A stretch of 64,000 bases of DNA from Parastagonospora avenae f. sp. tritici 18332-5. Lineage: Eukaryota; Ascomycota; Dothideomycetes; Pleosporales; Phaeosphaeriaceae. Shown here in pieces: positions 1 through 10,524 of the stretch. The stretch spans positions 1-64,000 of the forward strand of contig JAFJTR010000119.1 of the NCBI GenBank assembly GCA_022559985.1, in the 5' to 3' direction. The notes beneath the pieces are model-generated. The model had not been told where the DNA came from and made no database searches. It saw nothing but the letters and a program-made list of their open reading frames with translations. A program made the position numbers and the translations under genes. How positions within the stretch are numbered: the first letter of the stretch is position 1; the number at the start of each line of letters is the position of its first letter.

Positions 1-1139
1 CGAGGGAAGAACACAACCCCTACTCTGCGGAGCTGGCAGCAATGGCCGATGCGCTGAGCACGCTGCCAGAGCTTAGGTTCCGCAACATCGCACTTACAAC
101 AAGGAACAAAGCCGCTGTGCTTACGCTGAGAAGACCCCGCCAGCAGTCAGGGCAAAGCTACATCAGCGATTTCTACAAGAGCGTTTAGAAGCTAAGAAGA
201 AACAGGAACACAGTAACGGTGCTATGGCTGCCTGCAAGCGAAGAGTGCGAACTCGCACACCTCGCTAAACAAGAGGCAAAGATGGCAACGAGACTAAATG
301 CCACACCACAAACACAGCTTCCTAGGGTGCAATCGACTACTCACAACATCGCACGCAAGCGAGGCACTGTCCAGAGGGTGCCAGAAAACGTAGGAAAGTA
401 CTCGAAACGCATCGATGCAGCACTACTAGGAAAACATACGCGACAACTTTACGATTCGCTGTCGCAGAAAGAACGCAGCATACTTGCGCAGCTAAGAACA
501 GGCATAGCAAGGCTAAACACATACTTACACTGAATTAAAGCATCAACGACAGACCAGTGCGACTGCGGACACGCAGCAGAGACAGTAGACCACTTCCTGT
601 TCCGATGCAGGAGGTGGACAGCACAGCGAGCAGAGATGCTGCAATGTACGCAGACAGGCAGAGGCAACATGTCCCTCTATCTAGGTGGAAAAGCAGCAAC
701 AGACGACGCAAAATAGGCGCCAAATATAGACGCGGTGCGAGCAACTATACAGTTCGCAATAGCAACAGGAAGACTCAACGCAAACTAATAACCGAACTTA
801 GAAACTACCCTAACTACTAACCTAGCTTATTAGCTGCCTCGTGGAACAGAGAGCAGACAGCGCTTTAGCCGCCGGAGATAGGAAGCTGAACACTTAGAGA
901 AGCCTACTCTGAGCCAGTCCGCCACCAACAACACCATCACACGAGCATTTAATAAAAAGATAGAAGATGGGGAGCAAAGGAGCAAGAAGCACAGCAGGGG
1001 CTTAGTAAGAACAGCAACGCATAGCAGGAAGTGAGATAAAGAAGATGCAGGGGCTGAATGAGGTTAAGATGTAGCATAAGAAGTGTAGTAGTAGATGAGC
1101 GCTAGTAGCCCTTTCGGCTTGGCCGCCGGGCGTTAATAA
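1..1139 (+). mobile_element. 3' end of a decayed Tad1-type LINE retrotransposon
   Basis: One frame from base 3 reads an RNase H-like end (NPYSAELAAMADAL, then RPRQQSGQSYISDFYK) followed by a Cys/His cluster (QCDCGHAAETVDHFLFRC). These are features of the C-terminal region of fungal Tad1-like LINE polyproteins. Three stops interrupt that frame: TAG at 186-188, TGA at 531-533 and TAG at 714-716. Each fits a single transition (for example CAG to TAG, or TGG to TAG). Coding resemblance ends near 798; the A-rich sequence after it, to an AATAAA-like string near 1134, is probably the element's 3' tail. The 5' part lies outside the window, so the target-site duplication cannot be seen. The copy is inactive. 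Confidence 0.8.
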
Positions 1140-1149
1140 ATTGTGCGTG

Positions 1150-2141
1150 TGTATCATTCCGAAGGCCTTTCATCCTCTCGTGGGGATTATCCTGGGCTGG
1201 GTCTCGAAGTACCACTACTGGCTTTCGTCGCGGTACACTATTACGATGATCAGAATGAGACTGGAGGACCTGAGAAAGAAGGATACTAGAGACCCTGCAT
1301 ACGAAGACTGGGAGGAACCGCAGGATTTTATAACATGGGCATATCGCACAGCACATGCTGAAGGCAGGCAGGATGAGTTGCGCCCAGATCGCATTGCAAA
1401 ACGTATCATGCCGTTGAACTTCGCTTCCATTCACACGACATCCCTGACCGCCTACGAGGCTATTACCAGAATCTTGTGTGCCGACCCCAGCGTAATCGAG
1501 AGCCTGAGAGAAGAGGCCCATCGAGTATTCCAAGAAGAAGGCGGCTGGACGAAGCAGGGCCTGAACAGGATGTATCGAATGGATTCAGCGATTCGCGAGT
1601 CGCAGCGAATATCCCCAATCTCTCTGACATTCGGGGGTCGGAAGGTCGTAGCCAAAAATGGAGTTGTCACTCCCGAGGGTGTGTACATTCCGTATGGTGC
1701 TACGCTCTCATTCCCTTGGATGCCCGTGGCCTTGGACAAAGACATCCATGGAGAGGATGCTGCTATTTTCGATGCATTCCGCTACTCACGCGCCAGAGAA
1801 TCATACGAAATGATGAAGCCGGAAGAGAAGGAGAAGGACGAGGTGCTCAAACTGAAACAAACAGCGATGGTAACTACGAGCGATCGGCATTTCCCCTTCG
1901 GTCATGGCAGGCATGCTTGGTAAGTATAACTCTGTCGTAAGTAGATCCCTGCTAACAGCAGCAAAGCCCCGGCCGATTCTTTGTTGCACACGAACTCAAG
2001 ATGATCTTCGCTCATCTCCTACTCAACTATGACTTCAAACCTTTCGAGGATGCGCCGAAGAAGATGTGGGTGGTGAGGGTTCACGTACCTTTGCCTGCAA
2101 CACTCGAAGCAAAGCGTCGAAAGACAGTGTGGCGACCCTAA
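1150..2141 (+). pseudogene. Cytochrome P450, C-terminal half only
   Basis: The reading frame contains an I-helix-like segment (HTTSLTAYEAI), the K-helix ExxR (AIRESQR) and a haem-binding loop completed by splicing (FPFGHGRHA, then CPGRFF). The cysteine codon is split by an intron at about 1920-1966 (donor GTAAGT, branch GCTAAC). The last exon runs to TAA at 2139-2141. Roughly the first 200 residues of a normal P450 (about 500 aa), including the membrane anchor, are absent, and homology starts just after the LINE end. No ATG with an N-terminal anchor lies upstream. Probably a P450 of the fungal oxidoreductase type truncated by transposon insertion or rearrangement. It cannot be a working enzyme as it stands, although the remaining frame is open. 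Confidence 0.82.
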
Positions 2142-2214
2142 TCAAGACATCCAACGATGATTCAAAGTGTGTAGTAAAAACACATAGTTAGAAGTGGATG
2201 ATGAATACGATGAC

Positions 2215-2260
2215 TAACGTACCTGGCAAGCGAGTGGCCCACCCCGCCAACTTTCTGCAC
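2215..2260 (+). repeat. Left terminal inverted repeat of the Fot1-like element
   Basis: Starts TA|ACGTACCTGGCAAGCGAG and continues TGGCCCACCCCGCCAACTTT. It matches the reverse complement of 3989-4049 except for a few substitutions and a 16-base insertion on the other side. Confidence 0.9.
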
Positions 2261-4047
2261 ATGTTCAAGCGTACACTACAACCACATCAAGAGATAATGT
2301 ATACAAACGTACATAGTAGATTAAGCAGTATCTAAAGTATCTTTTGTACACGTACGTGAATTATGTCCAGTCTCTCTGCACCTCTTGCAGCGCGCCAGAG
2401 CCTGACGGCTGAGGCCTGATCGCTCTCTACCTTGACCCTGTTTACGCTCGATCTGCTGATTAGCCTCCTTTTGAGCTAGTATATCCTCTCCCTCTCCCTT
2501 TGTTAGGGTCCCTCGCTTCTGTATTCGCTTCTTTTTTCGCTGCCTACGCTTGCTTGCAGCTTCGTTGGCTCTCTTAAGGCCAGCGATCCGATCGCGCATT
2601 AGCTCAGCTGAGAGCATCATCACCTCTGCCCCCTTCTTAAGCTGGCCAATTGCTTGAATAATTGATGCAGGCGATGAGCTCTTATGCTGCCGTAGGCGAT
2701 TTTGTATTAGAGCTGATTGAGCCTGAAGTTCACGTACGTTGCTTGGCGTTTTGGCTTCCCAGACAGCCTCTGGCAGAGCTGCTGGTAAAGGCGTACGGAG
2801 CTGCACATCTAGCTTAGACAGAACAACGTCTTGCTGGAGAGGAATAAGACCTGCGCCTTGAAAGGCTGAGCAGATATTAGCTGCCGTGAACGATCGCGTA
2901 AAGGCTGCCTTGAAGGCTGGCAGGAATTCAAGCTTCGTGATGTGGTTGATGTGGTGGCGGATCAGCGCCTCGATCTCGCGGCTGTACGCGCGCTTCAATG
3001 GCGAGAAGCAGCCAAAGTCAAGCGGCTGCAGCAGGTGGGATGAGTGAGGTGGCATGCAGAGCGTGTAGATATTGTTCTCCTTGCAGAGCTCCTGAAACTC
3101 GAGAGAGTGGTGGCTCTCATGGCCATCAAGGATAAGCAGCCGACGCGCCCCAACTACCTTGCCCTCTGTATGCTTGATAAAATGCTTCAGCCAGTCAACT
3201 CCCATCTCATTAGTCGTCCAGCCGTTGTCGTTGACAGCGATAGCCCAGCCGCGCGGGATATCCTCCTCGTACCAAGCAGATAGGTGGTGCTTGCCAGCAA
3301 ATATAATGAATGGTGGGATAGCCCGGCCAGCAGCGTTGATTCCTTGGATCACTGTCATCCACTCGCGATTACCAGGCTGGATAGCCTTTGGCCGGCCTCT
3401 CCTCTCTGATCCTGTCACGACGAGCTAGGTCATAATCTTGCCCATCATAAAGCCCGCCTCGTCAAAGTTGTAGACGTCCTCGTCAAGGATACTGTACTTG
3501 GCCTTTGTCTGCTCTACTAACTCAAACCAGCTCCTGATTAGGGCAGGATCCTCGCATAGAGCTCTCTGCCTATCGTACGCTCGATTGAAACGCGTCTTAA
3601 GAGAGCCTGTACGCTTAACAAAGTTGGCTGGCCACTTCTGGCCAACCTGGCCTGCGCCGCGCGCAGCTAGCAGCCTATCCGCCATATCACGTACGGCTGC
3701 GTACGTAGGCGCAAATTCACGTTGATCTAGGTCGAGTATATGGCTGATAATCACTTCCTCTTCTAACTGGGTGAGCTTCTTTGAGTTGGGCTAACAATCG
3801 CGTTGGGCAGGCTTTCCAGCGCGTCGGCGTCGGAGCGTTGTTCGGGGGACTTTAAATGTCTGCGCAGCATCTCTTACAGACTGGATTTGGTTTGTAGTAA
3901 TAGCTGAGATTGCAAGGTGTATATCAGCCTCAGAAGAGGCTAGTAGGGTTTGCGTTGGGGGGGCCATGATAGGCAGGAGTTCACACAGCGCAAAAAGTTG
4001 GTGGGGTGGGCCGCTCGCTTGCGTGGCCGCTCGCTTGCCAGGTACGT
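2217..4047 (-). mobile_element. Fot1/pogo-type DNA transposon with TIRs and TA duplication
   Basis: Both ends begin ACGTACCTGGCAAGCGAG in opposite orientation, and each is flanked by TA (2215-2216 and 4048-4049), the target duplication of Tc1/mariner-pogo elements. The element is about 1.83 kb, normal for Fot1-like transposons, and carries one transposase gene reading leftwards. The right end has an extra 16-base copy of a subterminal unit compared with the left. The ends are well preserved although the transposase has two stops, so this copy could at most be moved in trans. It lies about 200 bases upstream of the oxygenase gene at 4255. Confidence 0.93.
2321..3967 (-). pseudogene. Fot1/pogo-family DDE transposase with two in-frame TAG stops
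   Basis: A single frame from ATG at 3967 reads an N-terminal helix-turn-helix region (VPRTTLRRRRAGKPA), a CENP-B-like second domain, and the DDE catalytic core: first Asp in NFDEAGFMMG, second in LILDGHESHHS, third in HSSHLLQPLDFG. A C-terminal CxxCxxxGHxxxxC zinc knuckle ends the protein (CKRCRETGHNSRTC). TAG codons at 3793-3791 and 3427-3425 break the frame. The residues around them (before PNSKKL; between KIMT and LVVTGSERRG) suggest both were glutamine CAG codons, so each is one C-to-T change in a CpA context. No frameshift is present. Full length would be about 548 residues. Confidence 0.9.
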
Positions 4048-4049
4048 TA
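3989..4049 (-). repeat. Right terminal inverted repeat with duplicated subterminal unit
   Basis: Read on the minus strand it starts TA|ACGTACCTGGCAAGCGAG. The unit containing GCAAGCGAGCGGCC then occurs twice in tandem, whereas the left TIR has it once. Such subterminal motifs are candidate transposase-binding sites (inference). Confidence 0.88.
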
Positions 4050-4254
4050 AATGTAATCGGGTAACATTATGTTACTTCCGAAATGAGATGCACACTAGGC
4101 TAAAAGTAACGTTAGCTGCCCCGCATTGCTATCAGTGGATGAGTGCATCCGACTCCTCTACAACGAGCTTATCGTTTCGCGTACTCTCGGATTTTATGCA
4201 TGATCCTTTCTATTTCTCTTCCAATCAATCCGTCTTCAAGACTTTGATCAGAGA

Positions 4255-5458
4255 ATGGCCACCGCAGCCGTTGTGACCTCACCTCCGACGGACCGCACAA
4301 CTTACGAGGAAGCTCACAATGGCGCGGCAGCATACTTGCAATCGCGACTTGCTGTAAAGGACGAAGCCTTGGACAAGGACTTTTCAGTTCCCGTGATTGA
4401 TCTTGCGCCGTCGTTTTCCCCGGTACTCGTCGAACGCCAGGCCGTCGCGGAACAGATCCGGAAGGCATGCACAACATCTGGCTTCTTCTATATCGCCAAT
4501 CACGGCGTTTCAAAGCAGGCACGAGATGGGATTCTGGAACAGTCAAAACGCTTTTATGATGAGTTGAGTCTCGAACAGAAAGAAGACTTGCATATCAAGA
4601 ACAGCGAGCTGGGTTTGGGCTGGGAGCCGAGCGAGTACACATCCATTGCCGGCGATCAAGAATGGAAGGAAGGTTTCAACTTTTCGTACGAAGCCGCGCT
4701 TGATCCTACGGGAGGCGATGAAATGTATCGAAATCTTGATGGTACAGATCACCAGGGCAATATGTGGCCGAAGGAGGAAGATCTACCTGGATTTCGTGCC
4801 GCGGTCAAAGAGTACTATGGTGGCGTAAGTGCCGACTCCAATAACAGCTAATACTTGCATCAGCTAAACAGATTGCTAGGTACTCAGCCTTGCGCGCCAC
4901 CTGTTCCGGCTTTTTGCGCTGTCGCTAGAGTTACCCGAAACATACTTTGACTCCATGACCACACACCCAGGCGGCATCGTACGACTACTTTATTACCCAC
5001 CGCCAAAGAGGGCTCAGCCTGCGGCACCAGACCAAGAGCAAATCGGGCTCGGCGCGCATTCTGATTACGAGTGCTTCACTCTACTGCTCACCTCGTCAAC
5101 GCCAGGCTTAGAAATCCTGAAGCCATCTGGCAAGTGGCACATCGTAACTCAAGAGCCCGGGACGTTCATAGTCAACGTTGCCGACTTCTTGATGCGCTGG
5201 ACGAATGGGCTGTATAAATCCACCGTTCACCGCGTCGTCAACCGAAGTAACGAAGCAAGATACAGCGTGCCGTTCTTCTTTTCGGTCAACTACGATACAG
5301 TAGTAGAAACGCTCTCGACATGCTTAAAGGAAGGGGAAGTGAGTCAGTGGAAACCCATCAGAGCTGGCGAATACATTTTGGAGCGATTGAATGCTACGAC
5401 GAAGAATGCCTATGGCTTCAAAGGGAACGAGGCGATTCATGATGAAAAGGAGGCGTAA
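4255..5458 (+). CDS. 2OG-Fe(II) dioxygenase of the isopenicillin N synthase-like family
   Basis: Two exons, 4255-4824 and 4880-5458, joined by a 55-base intron (GTAAGT to GCTAG), give 382 residues. The N-terminal DIOX_N part reads VPVIDLAPSF and SGFFYIANHGV. The second exon has the Fe(II) ligands HSD (GLGAHSDYE) and the distal His of KSTVHRVVN, then the 2-oxoglutarate-binding RxS (ARYSVPFF). The family oxidises small molecules using 2-oxoglutarate and O2 in the cytosol; substrates range from gibberellin-type to peptide precursors and cannot be told here. The start ATG is the first in frame and begins about 205 bases from the Fot1 element, so the promoter may partly lie against the transposon. 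The gene looks intact. Confidence 0.9.
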
Positions 5459-6101
5459 TGCGTGAGGCTGAAACGCCTTCGCTTATTGCCGAGCATCCAA
5501 GAAAGGCGCAGCGAGGAAAGGCCGTACATAGGAGGCGGTCCACATTCCGATACCCAACTATCTTTCGCGTACTGGGCAACTTTGGCTGACGTATGAGGCT
5601 TGATGCCGCTTCTTGATCGTATGAACCCAGAAGACGAATTGGTTGCAAATTCGAATCAAGTTTTGGCAGGTTGACAATTGTGGACTGGATTGAGAAGACC
5701 CCAGACCCCAGGTTTTCTCCAAGTGTAGAGTCCCACAAAATCGATGATCGGCCAAGAAGTTGCATGGTTACAGGCGCGCTAATGTTTGTCCTCGCAAGCT
5801 GGCGGCAACACGGCCATGAATCGGCTTGGCAAATTCAGTTCACATCACTGCAATACACGCCTTCTAGTCCTTAAATTCTACAAAAGCATTTTGTCTCAAG
5901 TCAGTGCGGAGATTTTCGTGCTCATGTTCTTCTTAGCGACTCAAACGTCGAACTGACAATGCTCGACTGAAAGGATTCTACGACTTCCGCCAAGTCCATC
6001 AAGCATAAATAGTCGCTTGGCGGTTATCGCAGTACGGAATGGCAGACGATGGCGGAGCACAGGTGTCGTAACATCATGTAGTCTGGGGTAAATCAAGGAA
6101 G
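5459..6101. other. Intergenic, no gene recognised
   Basis: About 640 bases between the oxygenase and the GPI-protein gene. Short open frames on both strands have no recognisable motif and no splice structure joining them. Confidence 0.6.
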
Positions 6102-6108
6102 TATAAAA
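6102..6108 (+). promoter_or_regulatory. TATA box of the GPI-protein gene
   Basis: TATAAAA lies 109 bases before the ATG at 6217, followed by a pyrimidine/CA-rich leader (ACACACACCCTCACC), a common layout for strongly expressed fungal genes. Confidence 0.6.
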
Positions 6109-6216
6109 GCGCGATGTTCAGACGTCAAACACACACCCTCACCATCAGCAGCTCAACCTTCCTCCAACACAATCACCACATACTTCCACACCAATCCCAT
6201 CAACAACATCTGCAAC

Positions 6217-6832
6217 ATGCGCTTCCAAACCCTCACCCTCATCTCCTCCATCCTGGCCCTCGCCGCCGCCCAAAAAGTCGAACAAGACGACATCCCAACC
6301 CAATGCGCCAGCGTGTGCTCCGACATCGTGTCCACCGCTCTGCGCTGCGATCGTGAAAATAGTATGCCATCCCCCTTCTCATCCACCATCGCCATTCTCT
6401 AACACGCCGCAGACGACAACGACGCCGCTGAGCTGCAATGCATCTGCACCTCTCCAAACTTCAACACGCTCGTGCCCAACTGCGAGCTATGCGTGCGCAG
6501 CAACCGGAACAACGACAACGACAACGGTACGTGCTGGAGTTATACCATACTTACAGCTATTCATTACTCACGTGGTTTCAGATGTCAACGACGTCCTCAC
6601 TAGCTGCAGCTTCCAGCGCGCGTCGCAGACGATTAGTGGAAGTGCTTCGGCGAGTGCGTCGGGCGCGGTTGTGTCGACGGTGATTAGCTCGAGTGGCACT
6701 ATTGTTGCGACTTCGGTCACTGTTGCGAATACCGGGACGGCGGCGCCGGCTGCTAGTACGGGTGGTGCGGTGCCGAAGCAGACTGGGGCGGCTGTTGGGC
6801 TTGGTGCGCTTGGGCTTGCGTTGTTGTTGTAG
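6217..6832 (+). CDS. Small GPI-anchored cysteine-rich cell-wall protein
   Basis: Three exons, 6217-6361, 6413-6526 and 6583-6832, encode about 169 residues. The N-terminus is a signal peptide (MRFQTLTLISSILALAAA). Eight cysteines follow (QCASVC, LRC, QCIC, NCELC, TSC), the spacing seen in CFEM-like extracellular domains, though it is not a textbook CFEM. Next is a Ser/Thr/Ala-rich spacer and a hydrophobic tail (AAVGLGALGLALLL) typical of a GPI-attachment signal. Probably exported and anchored in the membrane or wall. Both introns have canonical borders. The C-terminal tail alone could be mistaken for a transmembrane helix. Confidence 0.85.
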
Positions 6833-8061
6833 ACTGAGCGAGAGATGGGTGACGTGTGTGTTAGCATGACGTTAGTCGAGAATCGATAATGTTTGGAAGG
6901 ATATCGTTGAAATATTTTGGTCGGGCGATATATATCCAGGTGACATGAACTAAGCTGGTTACAGTGAAGGCAACCGGTGGGCAGAAAGCTGACTTTGAAC
7001 ATCTTTTTAAAGCAGCAAGTTGTGTGGTGATGCGGAGAAGAGCCACTCCCGTGATTTATGGAGCCAGGTCACCTTTTTGCCCCATCACTTGCAAACGTAG
7101 GCCAGAAACGAGTTTTTCCTTTCTTATAGCCTCTTCCCTCAAACACAACAGAATCTCAACCTAGTCCTGTGTCTCAGCATATTTGCCGCAATATCAACTG
7201 CCATTCGGCCCTTCTACAGAACATCCGTTTCATAAATGTTGGCTGTCTTGGAGTTCGAAGACTTGGTATCAGTGTCTGAGATAGGAAGGATGAGCGACTG
7301 CGCCGCTACCTAGCATCTTACGTGCTTTTTAACACTTTACATCCCTTCACGACGTGTGACTAGACATAATACACACTTCAAAAACCCTAGTCTCGAGACG
7401 CTTCATCGATACATGGAATGTTACATGTAAGACGTTTCTTTATATACATCTGCATTCAAAATATCGCAGACACCAATATGCTTGCCGAGAAATTCGTGTA
7501 CGCGAATTAATCTTTTGCGGCGGCGTTCCACTTCTATGAAAATGAAATTGAACAACTTGAGATACCATCCATTGCTGCGATCGATACTCCGTTTCAAAAA
7601 TTGCCGGATTGGGAAGGTTAGAGCTTATCGGCACGTGACACCACCTCGATCATCTCACGTGCATAACAATCATCCTGGGCTTCATCACTCAGTGCCTTGA
7701 TCCACATCAAGTGAGTGTTTTTTTTTGAAGGCGATGCGCATGTATATATGAAGAGCAAGAAAGTTAGTCAACAGTATTGATTTATATGCGGACTAACCGG
7801 GAAGCAGGGAAGTATACAAAATGAGCCCAGAGAGGTGTATTAGCAATGACAGTAAACTCTATGTCTTAGAGGTACTAGTCAATACGAGACCGCGCGCTCG
7901 CCGTTTCCTGAACTCCGAGTGTAAATGACTGGCCTAAACTCCAATAACAATGCGAGACCCCGACCCCATGCAAGCAACACCATTTGCCCAAAACAATGCT
8001 AAGCCCAATGACAACGGGCCCAAAACCAGACCAAAGAAACCTTGCACCCACTCAATCCCCA
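6833..8061. other. Intergenic, no gene recognised
   Basis: About 1.2 kb of AT-richer sequence between the GPI-protein gene and the 3' end of the next, minus-strand gene. No frame has a recognisable domain. Confidence 0.6.
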
Positions 8062-10289
8062 TTACTCCTCCTCCAAACAAACACTCACCACCCCCTCACT
8101 CACCCCATCTATCTCTGTGTCCCCATCCTCCGTCCACTCCCCCTCACTCCCGTCCAAAAAGATCCCCTCAAACGTTTTCCCCTCAACGTCCGTCGGGCTA
8201 ACGACCCTATCGAACCCGGGAATCGTCTCCATGTAATACTTCTTCTCCTGCTCCTTCCTCGCCTTGCGCTGTTTAAACTCGCGGTAATTGATTTGAATCT
8301 GTTCTTGAGACAGGCCTTCCGAGGACGCAGAAGTGCTCTGCGAGGACATGTCTTCCAAGGAGGATGCGGCGCTGGAGTTGGAGTGGCGTTTGCGTCCGCG
8401 CCATGTGAAAGACGTTTGCTTGGTGCTGGCGAGCGTGGCGGGGAAGGGTTTGGGTGCCTTGGACGAGTCGTCGAGTTTTTTGGACCATGAAGGGCCGGCG
8501 GATGGGGGCGTGGAGTCGGCTGAGCCCATGGGGCCGGTTGTGATGCGATCGAGGTGCGCGAAGAGCTTATCATCGGAGTCCGCGATCATGTAGTCCGTGA
8601 TGTCTGGTGGCGACAGCTTCCTGCGTTTGGGGACGACTGGATGGCATTCGTCGATTCTTTCCAGCGCGAAGGGGCCGCCGGTTGTGGTGGGATAATCGGC
8701 GGTTGGCAGGGCTTTCCGTTTGCTTGCCGACACGGATGAGCCACTTGAGGCCGAGGAAGGCTCGAACTTGACGGACATGGCAGCAAGTCCGGCCAGCTGG
8801 GGAATGTCGAAGGTCTGGTCCACGTATTGACCGTCGCGACTGCACAGCAAGTCTTGTGGTGCGCATTGCTGCATATGGCCCGGCAGAGGCGGTGGGAACA
8901 TGCAATCCATCTGTGGTTGCGGAGTGTTGGTGTGGGATAGGACCCAAGGCAGTCCATGATTCTGCAAAGAGCCATCGCTTGAGCTCTGGGGCGGGTCAAA
9001 CCAAGCTGATTGATGAGCACCCAGAGAATCGCGGCGAGCGGACGCGGATGAGGAGCTCCCTGCGCTCTTGGGTTGTTCAGAATCCACTTCCAGCTTGATA
9101 CTGTATCGCGCTACTCGTTCAAATCGGACTCCGTCATTAAATTCAGTCACGATCTTCGTCGAGAGTACAGTCTCCAATACCTCTGGTGGACACTGCAAAG
9201 ATCATTAGTATAGGCGAAGCCATGATTCCGAGGACATGTGGAATACATACTTCAGAGTCACGGGCTATTCGTGCAAAGAAGCGTTTGTGAGCCGCGTCCC
9301 ACTGCATGGATAATTGGGACCTGGTGACGGTGTACGTGATCTCGTCCCTACTTGCCGTGAAACCTCCGCTATACTTACTAGCGCCAAGGCTTGCGTGTGA
9401 GAAATGAGGGATGATGCTGTACGTGTTCCCGTTTGACAGTCGAGTCGGGAGAGCCGAGAACGTGGTCCTAGGCAGGTGCCAATGAAGATCGACGAATAGT
9501 GTCAAGCTGCCGACGGTGTATGAGTTGGAAAGGTCGAACAGCAGGTACGGTCCGTCAACAGCATGCAAGAGGCAGTCTTGCGTACGGACGAAGTTGAAGA
9601 CGAAGCTTGGTAGGCTTTTTGAAGACAAAGACCACTCGAAAGCGCGATAGGTGGCTTCGTCGCCACGGCCAATAGCGTAGATTCGTGATATCATGTCGTC
9701 GACGAGATCTATCACGCAGATCTTCATAATGAGAGACTGTTCGCTCGACAAGAGTCTCACCAAGCGTGGCACGAGAAGAGATTGGTTGGTAGAATCTGAT
9801 AGACGAGTTAGATTTCACGAAGATGCGGTGTGTTAAGAATTCAGGCACTAACCTGGGTACCCGCTCAGCCGATGAACAGCATCTTGCAGCAGGTGCTGTT
9901 TGATCTGCGATGCCAGACTCTGCTTGAACAGTCGCTCCCACCATGTAAGCTCGATCGCCTGCGAATGCGACAGGCCTTTCCAGCAGGACACGAGCTCAAG
10001 GTGTCGAACAGTATCGTCACTCGGTGGCGAGCGCCGCACGCGAGGAAGAACCAACGCCGAAGACGAAGCAAGGTCTTGGTTGGAAAAGCCACGAAGCACA
10101 ACGTCCAACGTGACTTTATCGACTAATTCATGGAGACTAGCCAGACTGTCGTCTGCGTTGGACTCTATGGTGTCAGTCGGCGAAGGATGAGCGTGGCCGG
10201 TGATCCCAGTTGAGGCATCTATGTGAGGCTGTAAGATTTTAGTATTTGACGAGGTAGACGCGTAGAACGCTTACTGCCCAGTATGTCAT
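8062..10289 (-). CDS. Unrecognised nuclear-looking protein, 688 aa
   Basis: Four exons on the minus strand fit in phase: 10289-10275 (MTYWA), 10228-9853, 9795-9251 and 9192-8062, all with GT-AG borders. The first half is globular, with hydrophobic stretches (HLLQDAVHRLSGYP, YLLFDLSNSYTVGSLTLFVDLHWHL). The second half is Ser/Pro-rich and probably disordered. It contains basic clusters that look like nuclear localisation signals (VPKRRKLSPPD, WRGRKRH), a Lys/Arg/Glu-rich helix (YREFKQRKARKEQEKKYYM) and a very acidic end. I do not recognise the family. The layout would suit a transcriptional or chromatin regulator, but no DNA-binding domain is visible. The very short first exon is the least certain part. 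Confidence 0.72.
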
Positions 10290-10524
10290 ATTGAATACTG
10301 TTTGCTATTCGATGTCGTGGTGTGCTGTGATAATAGAGGTTGAGCCTGAGGCAGCGTAGGAGACTGCGTGTTCTAGGGCAGACGAGTTTGGTGAGTAGGC
10401 AAGAGGTTGTGTCTAGAGGAAGGTCTGGTAGTTTGCAGGTGCAAGTCTGATCTGAAATATTTTTAGTAGGAACGAGCCAGTAGCACCAGGGCAACACTGG
10501 GTTACAAGGCTCCACGGATCTTGC

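Noticed and set aside
4071..4546. Short frames around the oxygenase start and Fot1 right end
   Set aside because: Overlap the transposon TIR or lie antisense to the first exon; no coding pattern.
5640..5660. TTCGAATC string as a tRNA T-loop
   Set aside because: No acceptor stem, anticodon stem or internal A-box at the right distance could be formed.
8062..10289. Assignment of the 688-aa protein to a TEA/AbaA-type developmental regulator
   Set aside because: Considered from general appearance only; no TEA helix motif could be found, so no name is given.
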